Assembly: GCA_946406115.1 (NCBI GenBank)
Contig: OX291547.1
Span: forward strand, 439,001-503,000
Reading direction: 5' to 3'
Source of the DNA: Apoda limacodes
Lineage: Eukaryota; Arthropoda; Insecta; Lepidoptera; Limacodidae
Length of the DNA: 64,000 nt
Position 1 is the first letter of the stretch, and each line of letters opens with the position of its first letter. The notes below the pieces were generated by a model. The model searched no databases. It was not told where the DNA came from and saw nothing but the letters and a program-made list of their open reading frames with translations. This document shows positions 22,738 through 33,345 of this stretch, one piece after another. Both the position numbers and the translations under genes were made by a program.

Positions 22738-23045
22738 TACTTAAAAGTTATAAAAATACACACACATACCTCGACGTCGAACAGGCAGCAGTGGGGGGGG
22801 GGGGCGGAGGGGCCGCCCTTGAGAAACTGACGACCTAGCGATCCGCGGAAAGTTAATTGCCGAGCAAAAATGAATGTAAAAGCGCTTACCAAAATCGTCC
22901 GAAAAGCCGCTGAAAAAGCGGCACCCGTCTAACTTCAAGCGCTTTACTTGTAGGCGCAAACACGCAGAACACGAACAACACCTAGTCTCGTCTGTGCACG
23001 CACGTCCGCCGTCTACAGAAAATAATCTCTTGGAGCACATACACT
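22738..23045 (-). other. Jockey-like 5' leader
   Basis: GC-rich sequence just upstream of the gag start, with a G-rich run at about 22790-22805 and no recognised domain. It ends at a change to AT-rich sequence at about 23045, taken as the element 5' end. A promoter is expected inside such leaders in Jockey elements but no motif was identified here. Confidence 0.4.
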
Positions 23046-23483
23046 TTTTTAAACTTTGGAAGGATTATGCACTATGGAGAATGATTTACTACCGAATGGC
23101 CCGCGCGAATGAGCTACTGTCGGAACGTGACTTTTCGATTTTTTTAGCAAAATATTAGATATACTATGCAAAACACCACTGACGTAGTAGTAAAATTAAA
23201 AATTTAAAAATTCAAAATTTGTACTAAAAGTTCGAAAACAGATTTTAAAGCCTCATATTTATATGAAAATGAGCAGCCAATCAGAGCAAAGATGAAAGTG
23301 GGAGAATGGCTCGGAACAAAAACACCATTAAAAAGCATTAAAATACTGGGTCGGCCTAGCATATAAATAGAAAGTTCTAGATAAAAATCCGGAAAATACC
23401 GGTTTGACTGATTGGTCTAAAATAAATGATTTAGACATTTCCTCCTAGACAAAAAAGTATAAAACGAGACGCAATTTTCATAC
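23046..23483. other. Non-coding stretch
   Basis: AT-rich, no protein domain. It holds a CCAATCAG word at about 23277-23284 and GTATAAAACG at about 23457-23466, spaced far more than a normal core promoter. No function is supported. Confidence 0.3.
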
Positions 23484-24330
23484 ATTATGCACCCCATAGG
23501 AGCAGGTGTCCCCCAGGGCTCCGTGCTTTCCCCTCTACTCTATTCTCTCTTCACTAACGACATACCTCGTCCCTCTAACGTCAATGTGGCGCTCTTCGCG
23601 GACGATACGGCGCTCTACTGTTCTCACCGACACGTCCGTCGAATAAGCCTGGCCCTCCAGTCTGCCGCCAACGCCTTAGGCGATTGGTTTCGGAAGTGGA
23701 GAATCGAGGTTAACCCCGAGAAAAGTGCAGCAGTGCACTTCGCGCGGGGCAAAAAATCGGTAAAGGCCACAACTCACCCCAGTCCACCTATATGGCCAAC
23801 CCATTCTGTGGGTTATAAAGGTCAAATACCTAGGGGTCACTTTAGACTCTCGTCTTAATTTCAGAGCCCACATTAAAAAAGTAAGAAATCGAGCAGCCTT
23901 CGTTCTCGGTCGCCTTAAGCCAATGTTACACAAGTACAGTAAAATGTCTCTTAGAAATAAGGTGACGCTTTACAAAACTTGTATTCGGCCCATACTCACA
24001 TATGCGAGCGTAGCGTTTGGTCACACCAACACTACTTCCTTGCAAGTCATACAAAATCGCTTTATGCGAGGCGCAGTCGGCGCCCCGTACTATATGCGTG
24101 ATATCGATCTCCATAGTGATTTCGAACTGCAGACCATGAAAGCCTTCATCAAAGATGCGTCTAAACACTACTTTGAGTCGGCAGCCCTCCACTCCAATCC
24201 CCTAATTAGGCAATCTTGTAACTACGCCCCCAATAGAGGGGCCTTAGGACCCTTTTGATATCCGAGGCACGTACTAATAGATTCAGATCTGCGTCTGCGT
24301 CCGCGAACACAGAATACGTCGCCGCCGACG
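23484..24330 (+). pseudogene. Jockey-like RT C-terminal half
   Basis: The 123-codon frame 23487-23858 starts HPIGAGVPQGSVLSPLLYSL (motif B) and gives VNVALFADDTALYCSHRH (motif C, catalytic DD retained), then WFRKWRIEVNPEKSAAVHF. A frameshift near 23800 leads to KYLGVTLDSRLNFRAHIKK and, in another frame (23923-24258), MSLRNKVTLYKTCIRPILTY and the thumb end. The finger region and endonuclease are absent, so no activity is possible. Confidence 0.87.
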
Positions 24331-24715
24331 GAGACGGAACACTAGACAGTTCAGTTTTCACACACACACACACACACTCGAGCGCGCGGGTATACTAGGT
24401 TCACTAATATACCCGGGCGCTTTGACTAGTTAGATTTAAATAATAATAGGCGAGGGCTGAAGAGTTTCTTGCCGTTTCTTCTCTTCAGAACGCCTTTGCT
24501 ATTTTCCAAAACGGCGGTAAATCTTAGTCAGATACAAATTTAGTTTTAAGAGCGGTTGCCCAAGCCGAGGTTCGTGTCCAGGACACCCTTGCGCAAACCG
24601 CCCTAACTTTTCGCTGAAGAGTGCAAGCAGCACCGCAGCAAAAGTTAGTCCGCGTGTAGTTGTAAATGCCGTCTGCGGCCTACAACATTAACAGTAGTTA
24701 GAAAAAAAAAAGAAA
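23484..24715 (+). mobile_element. Jockey-like LINE 3' half (family D)
   Basis: Begins abruptly at RT motif B and carries the rest of the RT plus a 3' UTR. The UTR has a CACACA run (about 24360-24377), the GAGTTTCTTGCCGTTTCTTC block at 24472-24493 and ends near AAAAAAAAAAGAAAAT at about 24700-24716. The sequence differs from families A, B and C. The 5' part is missing. Confidence 0.82.
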
Positions 24716-24742
24716 ATACATTATGCAGTGAAAGTTCAACAG

Positions 24743-24893
24743 TAGTGATGAGCAAAGCAAGACCAAGACCAAGAATAGAACAGTCTTGGTCTTGGTCTTG
24801 GTCTTGCTTGTTCAGTCTTGGTCTTGGTCTTGCTCAAATCTGTCTGGTCTCGGTCTCGGACAGCAAGACCAAGACCAATATTGCTCATCACTA
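24743..24893. mobile_element. hAT-type MITE with GTCTTG core
   Basis: A 151-bp element with perfect 13-bp terminal inverted repeats TAGTGATGAGCAA / TTGCTCATCACTA is flanked on both sides by the same 8 bp, TTCAACAG (24735-24742 and 24894-24901). An 8-bp duplication is the hAT signature. The interior is a palindromic field of CAAGAC / GTCTTG hexamers, so the element can fold into a long hairpin. It has no coding capacity and would need a hAT transposase from elsewhere. Confidence 0.95.
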
Positions 24894-24947
24894 TTCAACA
24901 GTTCCAGGAAAATAAGCAGTGAAGAAACCAACTGAAGAAAGAACAAG

Positions 24948-24948
<1 letters not shown>

Positions 24949-25025
<77 letters not shown>
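24949..25025. repeat. TA dinucleotide microsatellite
   Basis: An uninterrupted TA run of about 77 bp starting in GTTATATATA and ending before TCAAGAAAG. It is expected to be length-variable. Confidence 0.97.
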
Positions 25026-25027
<2 letters not shown>

Positions 25028-28000
25028 AGAAAGAACCAACATTTTTATAGCTCAAGATTACTTCAAGAAAGAAGTAACATTTTTATAAATCAAGAAAATT
25101 TGTGTAATCATAGAAATTAAGTAAAATCAGTGAAGTGTAAATTAAAATCACGATTTTATATAACAAGTGTTGTAATTTATTAAAAGTGTTTGTAAATTAT
25201 AACTTCGGGAATTGTTAAATGTTCTGTCGATATAAGTGTTAATTGCGTTTAAGGCAAAAATAAGCTGTTGCAAGCAGAATCCAATTTTGTTTTATTTTTC
25301 AATTTTACAGTGGGCTTTTTCAGAGCCCACATTTCAATAAACCTACAGTCCACTAGCTCTATCCGCAACAATTTATTTATTTATTTTCCAGAGGTAGGAA
25401 ACTTATTTATTTTATTTTAGATTTAATTCCATTTAGAAGAGCTCCAAAATCCCCATTTTCGCGGGTGATTTTCTGAAACACAAGGATTTCGTCTTTCCTT
25501 GTCTAATTTTCGGACAAGAAAGAATTTAGCTGTTTTTTTTTAATTTTGTTGTCTACTAGATTGTTAGGAGAACTAGGTAACCTAGACTTTCTAAGACTGG
25601 CTATTATTATTTTTTTCAACTGGGTTTATTTTTATGGGAAATTTTTGTAGAACAAGGGTGATAGGTGATAGGTGATATTTCTCGATTTTCTTTTATGTTA
25701 AGGAGAGTTTGTGAATTTTGTGAAATGTTTCAGTCTTATCTGTGTTTAAACCTATTTATTGTTTAACTTTTCTTTTCAAATGAACGTCACTGAAAGCCTA
25801 CAAAAATAAACTAGATTTAAATAAGCTAAATAATACGTTAAGTTCCTCAATTTTGACTGAGTTGTTACACAAATAATTTAATCTACAGCTCAGCGTAATT
25901 TTTTTCTTTTAAGATTCTACCTTGTCTTCATTAACTATCTTTGTAAGAGTTGAATTAGAACTGAGTTAAATTTAAATTGTCACAGAAAATCTACGAGTTC
26001 CACAACTACATATCTAAACTACGAGAAATTTAAATAACTACTACTTTTATACTATTATACTACGGAGGGGTGACAATTTATTTTCAGTTATAAATAAACG
26101 AAAGAATCTAAATCAAAGACAAAGGTATTTTAAAGCCATTTATGAGCTCTGCGATAATGACATTTTATCCAATCCGGATAGATTTTTATTTGTCCTAGAA
26201 AATTGCTAAAGTACTAAATTAAAAATACACTTCACAACATCAATTTCACATGCCAAAATCTGTGTGTTCAATGGAGTTTTAGTCGGAAGGGTAATCTAGA
26301 AAGATTTTCGCTAACGGTCCTTCGCTACAGATTCACGGCATACTATATCTGGACTAAGTCTAGATAAAAACATATCAAACATTGAGTATACACTCTGGAA
26401 ATGGTTCTTAGTATCTTTGGACCTGTAGCATCGACTACTTAGACGAAAAGGTCTAATTATATCGAGGCAACCTAATTTCTAGAACACACTTAATCTGCAA
26501 CCAAAAATTATAGATTACCTAAAAAAATCTTAAAACTAAGATTCCTCCTGTAGGTTGATTGGTTGTAAGAAAGTTGATTTGAGACTAGTATGTGCTTAAA
26601 GAAAAGTAAATGAGAGATTTGGACACTTAGACTTATTTACAGTATAGAGGGATGGATTGAATATCTAGAATTTTTTAGTGCTACTAGCTGGTTCTGATGG
26701 GGAAGTCTTGTCTTCTGACTTCCAAAAGGGTTTGGTAATATGGAGTGCTGGAGTGCTGGTGTGACCAGACAAGTTTCGGTTAGGGTATAACTTCTATATC
26801 CAGTTATAACTAGATATATTTAATATATAAATCGCTTAGATCTTTTTTCATGACCACAATAGGAGAAACACAAGATGGTTTTGGCGTTCTCCGGTTCCTG
26901 TTTCGACGTGTTGACTCCGTATTATGTTAAATAGCCTTAATTTAAAAATATTTATATATGTCAAACTAAAACAATTCTTTTCCTAATTAATCCTTTAATT
27001 TTTTTTAAACGCGTCGCGAGTGTTATGATACACTTTTATGGATTTTGAAAGTGACAGACAGACGAGACATAAAATAGTGTGAAGGCTGCAGTGTTATCCA
27101 CGCGGGAACTCTGATGTCTACCGCTTCCTGATGCCGCCCGAGGATCTCAAAACTCTATTCCTGACAGTATCTGAAGTTCTAGCCGAAGGAGGGCTACAAT
27201 TCTTCAGAGGGAGGTAACAACCACGTCGAGTGGATACTACTTAGTCATGCAAGAATTTGTTTAAGAAATTTTATGTTTTTAATTTTTTTTATTTCGTGTA
27301 ATATGTTTCCTTTTTTTCTTATACTTTCTAGCAATTTTTATTACGGGGAACTGCTGCATAACCTTAACGCACGTAAGCATCGAAACTACTTTTATATAAA
27401 AATAACTACTACAGCACCAATTATCATGTCTACCTACTTCCGAAGGCTTATGAAGTTGGGATCAGCTAAACTAATATTTGACGGAATATTTAAACATTGT
27501 ATTTTACATTGTAAATAAACCTGACGCGAGTTTCGTCTTACGAATTTTCTATCAGGAAAATTTAATTTGTTGTCCTGACGCGACTTCAACATTTTTCAAC
27601 AAAGAAGTTTTCACTTCAAAAACTATTGTTTATTGAGGTAATTTTAATCTCACATATTTTACCTACGCGAGAACTCACGTTTTTTATGCCAAGTTGTGTA
27701 AGTTTAGTTGTTAGCGTAAACGCTCGGTTATAAAACTTGATGCACTACCGCTGTCCTGTATCGCACGAACGACAAACTCACGAACATTACAATCACATTA
27801 CTTGATCAAAGCGGTCGACAGTAATACACAGGTTTGTTTATGAACGCTATGAGTTAGCCGACAATGCAAAATTATTCTTATCATTATAAGTAGTAGACGG
27901 CAGACACAATGGCGACGGAAACGTAACAGATGGTGTGCCGTTATTGTGTATGTGTTGGTTATGATCACCTTTATACTCCGTAGAAACATGAATCAATGTA

Positions 28001-28126
28001 TGATGCCTACGCTGGCATATCTTGCAGCCTGGTTTTTACAATGTTGGCGGAATGACCCGTACGGAAACATTTATAGCATACCTTATAGCTTGGCAATACT
28101 TGGAGTCGAGCTTCAATAATCATTGT
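25026..28126. other. AT-rich non-coding stretch
   Basis: No domain recognised over about 3.1 kb. One structured spot is a 7-bp stem with a 7-nt loop at 25310-25330 (GTGGGCT ... AGCCCAC) followed by AATAAA at 25336-25341. The segment 27060-27230 has a coding-like composition (minus the stops), perhaps a retroelement scrap. ORFs at 27273-27518 and 27798-27989 look like chance. Confidence 0.4.
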
Positions 28127-28855
28127 CAGAAATTCCGGCTCATTACTTAAACATGTTGCAGGCCTTAGTAACTAAGTCTAAGCTAGATTTTCTAGGAAAT
28201 AGTGTTACGACCATAGTCTTAGGCTTTGGAGTTGACTTAAATATCAAATGGGAATTACCTGTACTACGAGATGATTCTAGCGTTTCGACTAAGTCAGCAC
28301 GGTTGCGAATAAACTGCATAAATGTATCAAATGTGGGGGTGCTGTCTTTGTCGAGACGACTTTTGTGCTCCTCCTACCCGCAATAGGACCTTTCATCTAG
28401 CTTACGACTAATCATATATATCAGCAACGTGTCCCACTGCTTGACAGGTTCACCTAAAGATTCTAGCGTTCGTAAATTCTTATTTATTTGATCAATCAAA
28501 CCTTTCAACGCGTTTTCATTTTTCAGTTTTCGTTAATTCCCTTAAAATAATATCAATATAAAATAGGGCTGCCACATGATTCTGGATAATTTTCTTTTAA
28601 TATTAAAACGATCGCATATTAAATTCCACGTCACAGTGTAGTTTTTTGCTGAAAACTCGATCGATTTAATGACCACAGCAGCGGTTCCTTCCAACGCAGC
28701 TCGTAAATAATGAAACTTATTAATTTCATCAATTTCATCATAAGAATGAATTAGGCTAGTGAATGTGTTGCGAAACTCCATCCAATTGCTATATGACCCA
28801 TCAAACTTTGGTAACTGAATAGTAGGAAGTAACTTAACTTTGGTAACCGGATAGT
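28127..28855 (-). pseudogene. BEL/Pao gag, DUF1759 region
   Basis: On the minus strand from 28855 the reading is TIQLPKFDGSYSNWMEFRNT, then LIHSYDEIDEINKFHYLRAA, LEGTAAVVIKSIEFSAKNYT and WNLICDRFNIKRK. This is the DUF1759 part of BEL/Pao gag-pol. It continues in other frames with NALKGLIDQINKNLRTLESL, GEPVKQWDTLLIYMISRKLD and TFDTFMQFIRNRADLVETLE. Frameshifts occur near 28560-28540 and a stop near 28383. Gag forms the particle core. The N-terminal part of the same ORF continues at 30109-30423, separated by an insertion. Confidence 0.87.
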
Positions 28856-30105
28856 CGGTATTTTAACTGGCTAACGGTTGCTAGCGCGTGTTAGATTTCA
28901 CGGTATATAAATATAGGTATTTTGAGGGTCAGATATATAAATCAAAGTCCTACCGTTTCGGAATCAAAGTGGAGTTCTAGCGAGAAGAAACGGCGAAAGA
29001 AACTCACTAGCATACGCTGTTTTGAATGTTTTATTAGAATAATAAAAATATCACAACTTTTACGAAATATAAAGTATCTACTTATTAAATCCAAGTAACG
29101 AGTAAAAACATAAATAAGCCTTCAAATATTTCTAAGATTCGTAAGCTATTCACAAACTGCAAGAAGAACAATTATAAGTACTTAAGGACCTTATTGTCCG
29201 GTCCAGCCAAATGCCACAAAGAGCTAAAACTCTCAGCTAGGTATTACGTACGTAATGTTAATTTAACATTTATATTATAACATTTATACATAATTAAAAA
29301 CACACAATAAAATATAATCTTCTACAAACAAGTTACACAATCAATTGTACTTAACTGAAATGTTTTTTAATACTGAATTCCCATTCAATTTCGGCAGCGT
29401 GACGACCTGATGCGACCAGTGCGGCGGACTGAACAAGAATGCCGTATCTGTCCATCCCACCCATCACCAGCAACGCGGGTGTCGTTTTAGTTCTTTTTTA
29501 CGTGACAAAAACACCACGTGCTAACGCAGCCGCGCTAAATTTCGTTATCGGCGTAGGTTCCTACGGCAGCTCCTCAATTATAGAAAAAAACTATCAAATA
29601 TTTCCTTCTTAATGGCATAATACATTCGTGTCTGTGAAACCCTCGAAATACCCAACCCAATCTGTCAAGCCGTTTAGATGTTATGTGAAAAAGATAAGTA
29701 CCGAAGGACAATTCTTACTACCCGTTGTCTTATAACCCGTTTTCCCGTAGGAATGAAGCATTTTCTCGCGGTAAAAAGTAGCCTATGTTTATCAGGGATA
29801 ATGTCGGCTTCTAATGGTAAAAGAATTTTTCAAATCGGTCCAGTAGTTTCGGAGACTATTCAATACAAACATACTTTCATACAAATCTTTCCTCTTTATA
29901 ATATTATCAATATAAATAAATACTTTCATATCAAAGTTGCAGTCAAAAGAATTACCTCGAGCCAGGACTTAAACCTGCGACCCTTACATTCCGTGGAAGT
30001 GCTTAACCACTGAGCTACCGAGGTACAAGTCTGACCGATGAAAATATTTTTTAATATTAACATAAAGTTTACAGTTGATAACTATTTCTAATCCAACACG
30101 CGCGT
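28856..30105. mobile_element. Composite insertion splitting BEL/Pao gag
   Basis: About 1.25 kb lies between the two parts of one BEL/Pao gag. It contains a minus-strand 3'-UTR-type block (GAGAAGAAACGGCGAAAGAA, 28982-29005), a tRNA-like sequence at 29953-30025, and, on the minus strand, the text TCCGAAACTACTGGACCGAT with a following ATTATCCCTGATAAACATAG, which I know as a common dispersed repeat in Lepidoptera. It is probably several elements stacked; the individual ends could not be fixed. Confidence 0.5.
29953..30025 (-). tRNA. tRNA-like sequence, probably pseudogene or SINE head
   Basis: A 73-nt minus-strand segment starts TACCTCGGTAGCTCAGTGG and ends CTCGAGGTA. It has an acceptor stem (TACCTCG / CGAGGTA, 7 pairs), an A-box-like TAGCTCAGTGGTTAAG and a B-box-like GGTTTAAGTCC. 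The D stem pairs poorly, the anticodon stem has a mismatch, position 33 would be C instead of U and the T loop lacks TTCGA. A GGA anticodon would imply Ser, but the long variable arm is absent. It is best read as a decayed tRNA or tRNA-derived SINE. Confidence 0.5.
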
Positions 30106-30108
30106 ACT

Positions 30109-30423
30109 TTAATCGCCGTTCAATAAGTGATTATCCTTATTATATTTGCTAATTATTAAGTGTGCTCTAGACAACAATTTGTAATATAAAGACTCAAACT
30201 CAGATCGCTCAGAAATTTGTATTTTAATTTCATCAGCTATACGCTCCAGTTGTAACTTTAACAACTGTACCTCATCACATTGTTCGTACAATGACTCAAC
30301 TTTACCCGAGCGCAATTGTAACTCGATGTCATGACAACTTGTCAATGTTGTGACGTCAAGTGCATCGAGATAGTTAATAAAGGCAGTCAAACGGCCTTTG
30401 TAGCTTTCACGTTTCTTTGTCAC
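30109..30423 (-). pseudogene. BEL/Pao gag N-terminal part
   Basis: A 104-codon minus-strand frame reads KKRESYKGRLTAFINYLDAL, then LELQ-type and VESLYEQCDEVQLLKLQLER heptads and RSEFESLYYKLLSRAHLIIS. This is the coiled-coil start of BEL/Pao gag that normally precedes the DUF1759 region. That region lies at 28127-28855 on the same strand, so the gag was split by the 28856-30105 insertion. The upstream side joins an RTE fragment at about 30424. Confidence 0.78.
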
Positions 30424-30990
30424 GCCATCTCATTTCGCTTAGATCTAAGATGTTTAGCCTAAGTCGCCTCATTTCTTGTAACGTATTTTCCAGTTTTCCT
30501 GGTCTGATTAAGCTCTTGACGTTCCACGTGGCAATTCTTGTGATTTCCTTCTTCTTGTGTAGACGTATTCCATTCGGGGCTTCTTGTAGTTTTTCGCCGG
30601 TAGCAGATTTCACATCAAGGTCCCCGGTGTCTCCCGGATAACATGACCGTGCTCTCTCTGTATTTAGACCTTTCATATTGGATAGTTTATCTTAGGGCAA
30701 CTGTTCGTTGCAGTAGGGACCCCCCGTCTGCAGTGCGCATTTTAGCGGGTATTTAGCCCTCAAGGCTAGCTAGGCCTCTTCCGACTGGTTCCCCAGCCGG
30801 GTGTGTAGTTATACCGCCACGTCTCGGTCGCCATGGCCTCGTTTGTTATCTAGCAGAGGGCACCACGGAAACCCTTTGGTCGCCGCCGCCCTTCGGCGCG
30901 TGCAGGTGAGGTTGACAGTGGGTCGGAAAAGATGTTATTGTTCCGTTCTCCCCTTACCCCCCACTTGGGGTGACGATATTACTCAATAAT
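30424..30990 (-). mobile_element. RTE-like LINE 5' end
   Basis: The 89-codon minus-strand frame from ATG 30676 ends ITRIATWNVKSLIRPGKLEN, TLQEMRRLRLNILDLSEMRW, the start of an APE endonuclease with the Asn and Glu catalytic residues (RTE type, often annotated as craniofacial development protein 2-like). Upstream to about 30990 is a GC-rich leader. It is cut 3' after MRWRDKET, where BEL gag begins. LINEs usually lose their 5' end, so a 5'-only fragment implies deletion or recombination. Confidence 0.78.
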
Positions 30991-31079
30991 ATTAATTCTT
31001 AACACCGCAAAAATCCATATACTTTTTCAACACTCCACATCTACCATATGACTTTCATTTAATAGGTACCTAATATTTT

Positions 31080-31895
31080 ATCTTCGTATAATTACTGTGT
31101 TAAAAAATATGATAATCAATAGCAGTAATTCTTCAATAATTACGGAAAATTTTAAGCTGGATGTTCGATTATGGACCATTTTCAGGGATAAAATCGAAAA
31201 AAAACGGGATGTAGGTTTTACTTGTAATGATCGAATGAACATCGAAGCAATAGGTACCCCTCGGAGCCCGGTGTTCGGTCGCTTGTTGCTCATTGCAGTC
31301 ATAACTTCTGGCAGGTATTTTGTGGTATACCGTTTGGCGTTGATGCTGCATTGGTCTCGTAATAGAATTGAAACCAGATACCGCGTCAAAGTAAAGAAAC
31401 TAGCGATCAAAATTTTCTCTGCGCTTCACAATCGCTTCACTTTCGTAAGCGTGGGTTCATTTTGAAATAGCCAAACTGGCGACTAACGCTATGTTTCTGA
31501 ATCGTATTGATAAATCCAGGATTCGTCACCTGTCACAATGTCGTAAATGCGCCGAGACGAGCCTGCTTCATATATTTGAAAATTACCACGGCACCACTCC
31601 ACACGGTCCTGCTTCTGGGCTTTGGTGAGGTTGTGCGGCACCCAGCTACTATCCTCCTCACGCGAAGGTGTTCGTGTAGAATCTAGTGAACGCTTCCCGA
31701 GCTAATCTGCAGTGTACGCTGAATCTCTTCGTATGTAATTCACCTGTTTTCTTGAATAATTTTTTTTATCGCAGGGCGACCACTCCGTTGTTCATCGCCC
31801 AAAGTAAGGCGACCGCGCTTGAACTAGCTATGCCAACAGTAGATGGCTGCTTTTGAAGGTCCTTTATCCATAAAAGCCATTTGAAGTCGATTAAT
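31080..31895 (-). pseudogene. mariner-like transposase relic
   Basis: On the minus strand from about 31890: FKRGRLTLGDEQRSGRPAIK (second helix-turn-helix and GRP motif), TYEEIQRTLQISSGSVH, WVPHNLTKAQKQDRVEWCRG (the mariner WVPHEL block) and IYDIVTGDESWIYQYD with the first catalytic Asp (about 31500-31540). Later pieces read NAKRYTTKYLPEVMTAM. The second Asp (HDNA block) is degraded and the YSPDLAP block is not visible. Many frameshifts. No inverted repeats were found. mariner transposases cut and paste at TA. Confidence 0.83.
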
Positions 31896-31897
31896 AT

Positions 31898-33345
31898 CTA
31901 TTAAAAAATATATATAACGCCTGGGAGGATTCGCATGACGCCCTTGGAGTGTTTTGTGATTTATCTAAGGCATTTGACTGTGTTCAACATGAAAATCTCA
32001 TCAGGAAGCTACATCACTATGGTATTAGAGGCAAAGCTCTCGACCTTTTGACCTCCTACATGAGTAGGAGAGTACAGAAAATAGATGTCAACGGTGAAAG
32101 ATCTCCGGGATCAGCAGTCAGTATAGGAGTCCCTCAGGGCTCAATTTTAGGTCCTTTTCTATTTCTTATTTACATTAACGATCTCCCATATAATGTAAAA
32201 AACCATGACATTGTCTTATTTGCTGATGACACCTCTTTGCTTTTGAAAGTTAAGAGACGACAGACATGTTATAATGAATTAAATGATGCCCTTTCTAAAA
32301 TTGTAAATTGGTTTAACGCTAATAATTTGTTACTTAATGAAAAAAAAACCAAATGTGTTAAATTTACATTACCAAATGTTAGTCAGAGACAGACATGTAT
32401 TAATATTAATGGCGAGCAATTAGAACTTGTTAATTCAACAGTCTTTCTTGGCATAACGCTGGACTCCAAACTTCAATGGGGTCCTCATATTCATAACCTA
32501 GCCAAAAAAAGCTGTGTATGCGATCAAGAAAATAAGACAATTGACCGATGTCGACACTGCAAAAATAGTATATTTTAGCTATTTCCATAGTTTAATGACA
32601 TATGATATACTATTATGGGGTAGCGCTGCTGATGTAAATACAATATTTTTGTCACAAAAAAGGGCAATTCGTGCTATTTATAAATTAGGATCTAGGATAT
32701 CTCTGAGGGATAGGTTTAGGGAAGTAAAAATTTTAACTTTAGTGTCGCAGTACATATATGAAAATCTTTTATATGTACATAAAAATATCAATAGTTTCAG
32801 CAAGAAAAGTGACGTTCACAAAGTAAATACTAGAAGTAAAAATAAGCTGTTGGTGCATGATACACGTCTACACAAAATAAGTAACTCTTTTATGGGGCAA
32901 TGTATACACTTTTACAACAAAGTTCCCAATAAAATTCAAAATCTATCAATAAGTAAATTTAAATCTTTTATCAAGCAGGTACTTTGTAAAAAGGCATATT
33001 ACAATATTTCAGACTATGTAAATGATAAAAATCCTTGGGACTGATGATGCTCAATTACAGGATGCATAGGTAAACCAAATTAAAATGGAAATAACATAAA
33101 ATTGTACGACTAAAAATCTTTTATTTAAAACATAATTTGTATTTTAGTTTATTTAAGTATTTTTAAAAGAGTAACTATCGAGTTTCTTGCCGGATTCTTC
33201 TCGGTAGAAATCAACAACATTGTGAACCGGCGGGAAGGTGGGAGGGTTCAAAAAATAATATTTTATAACTTTGACGATTCAAAAGTGATTGTAAAATCCT
33301 TATTTGAATAAACCATTTTGACTTTGACTTTGACTTTGACTTTGA
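31898..33345 (+). mobile_element. CR1-like LINE (family C), copy 1
   Basis: A 5'-truncated copy starting inside the RT and ending with a hexamer tail of TTTGAC units (33317-33345). The 3' UTR has the GAGTTTCTTGCCGGATTCTTC block at 33180-33202 and ACCGGCGGGAAGGTGGGAGG. Three more copies of the family occur at 38.7, 43.3-50.1 and 50.3 kb. Nearly all of the RT C-terminal half is present. Confidence 0.9.
31930..33044 (+). pseudogene. Family-C RT, C-terminal two thirds
   Basis: Frame 1 (to 32578) reads [20 protein letters not shown] (motif A), [20 protein letters not shown] (motif B), [17 protein letters not shown] (motif C, catalytic DD intact) and LLNEKKTKCVKFT. A single frameshift near 32510 shifts to frame 2 (32514-33044), YAIKKIRQLTDVDTAKIVYF, then LWGSAADVNTIF and the thumb, ending KNPWD. 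The fingers and endonuclease are missing. Apart from the one shift it is well preserved, so the insertion is fairly young. Confidence 0.9.

Larger units (their letters stand above)
14834..23045 (-). mobile_element. Jockey-like LINE, copy 2, near full length, interrupted
   Basis: Minus-strand order: GC-rich leader (23045-22738), gag (22737-20779), gag end joined across an insertion to 17886-17759, pol (17792-15270) and 3' UTR (15265-14834). Removing the family-B LINE at 17887-20778 leaves about 5.3 kb, the size of a Jockey element. Both ORFs carry several frameshifts. The gag C-terminus overlaps the pol start, as in Jockey. No poly-A tail is seen; the 3' UTR ends directly on copy 1. Confidence 0.88.
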
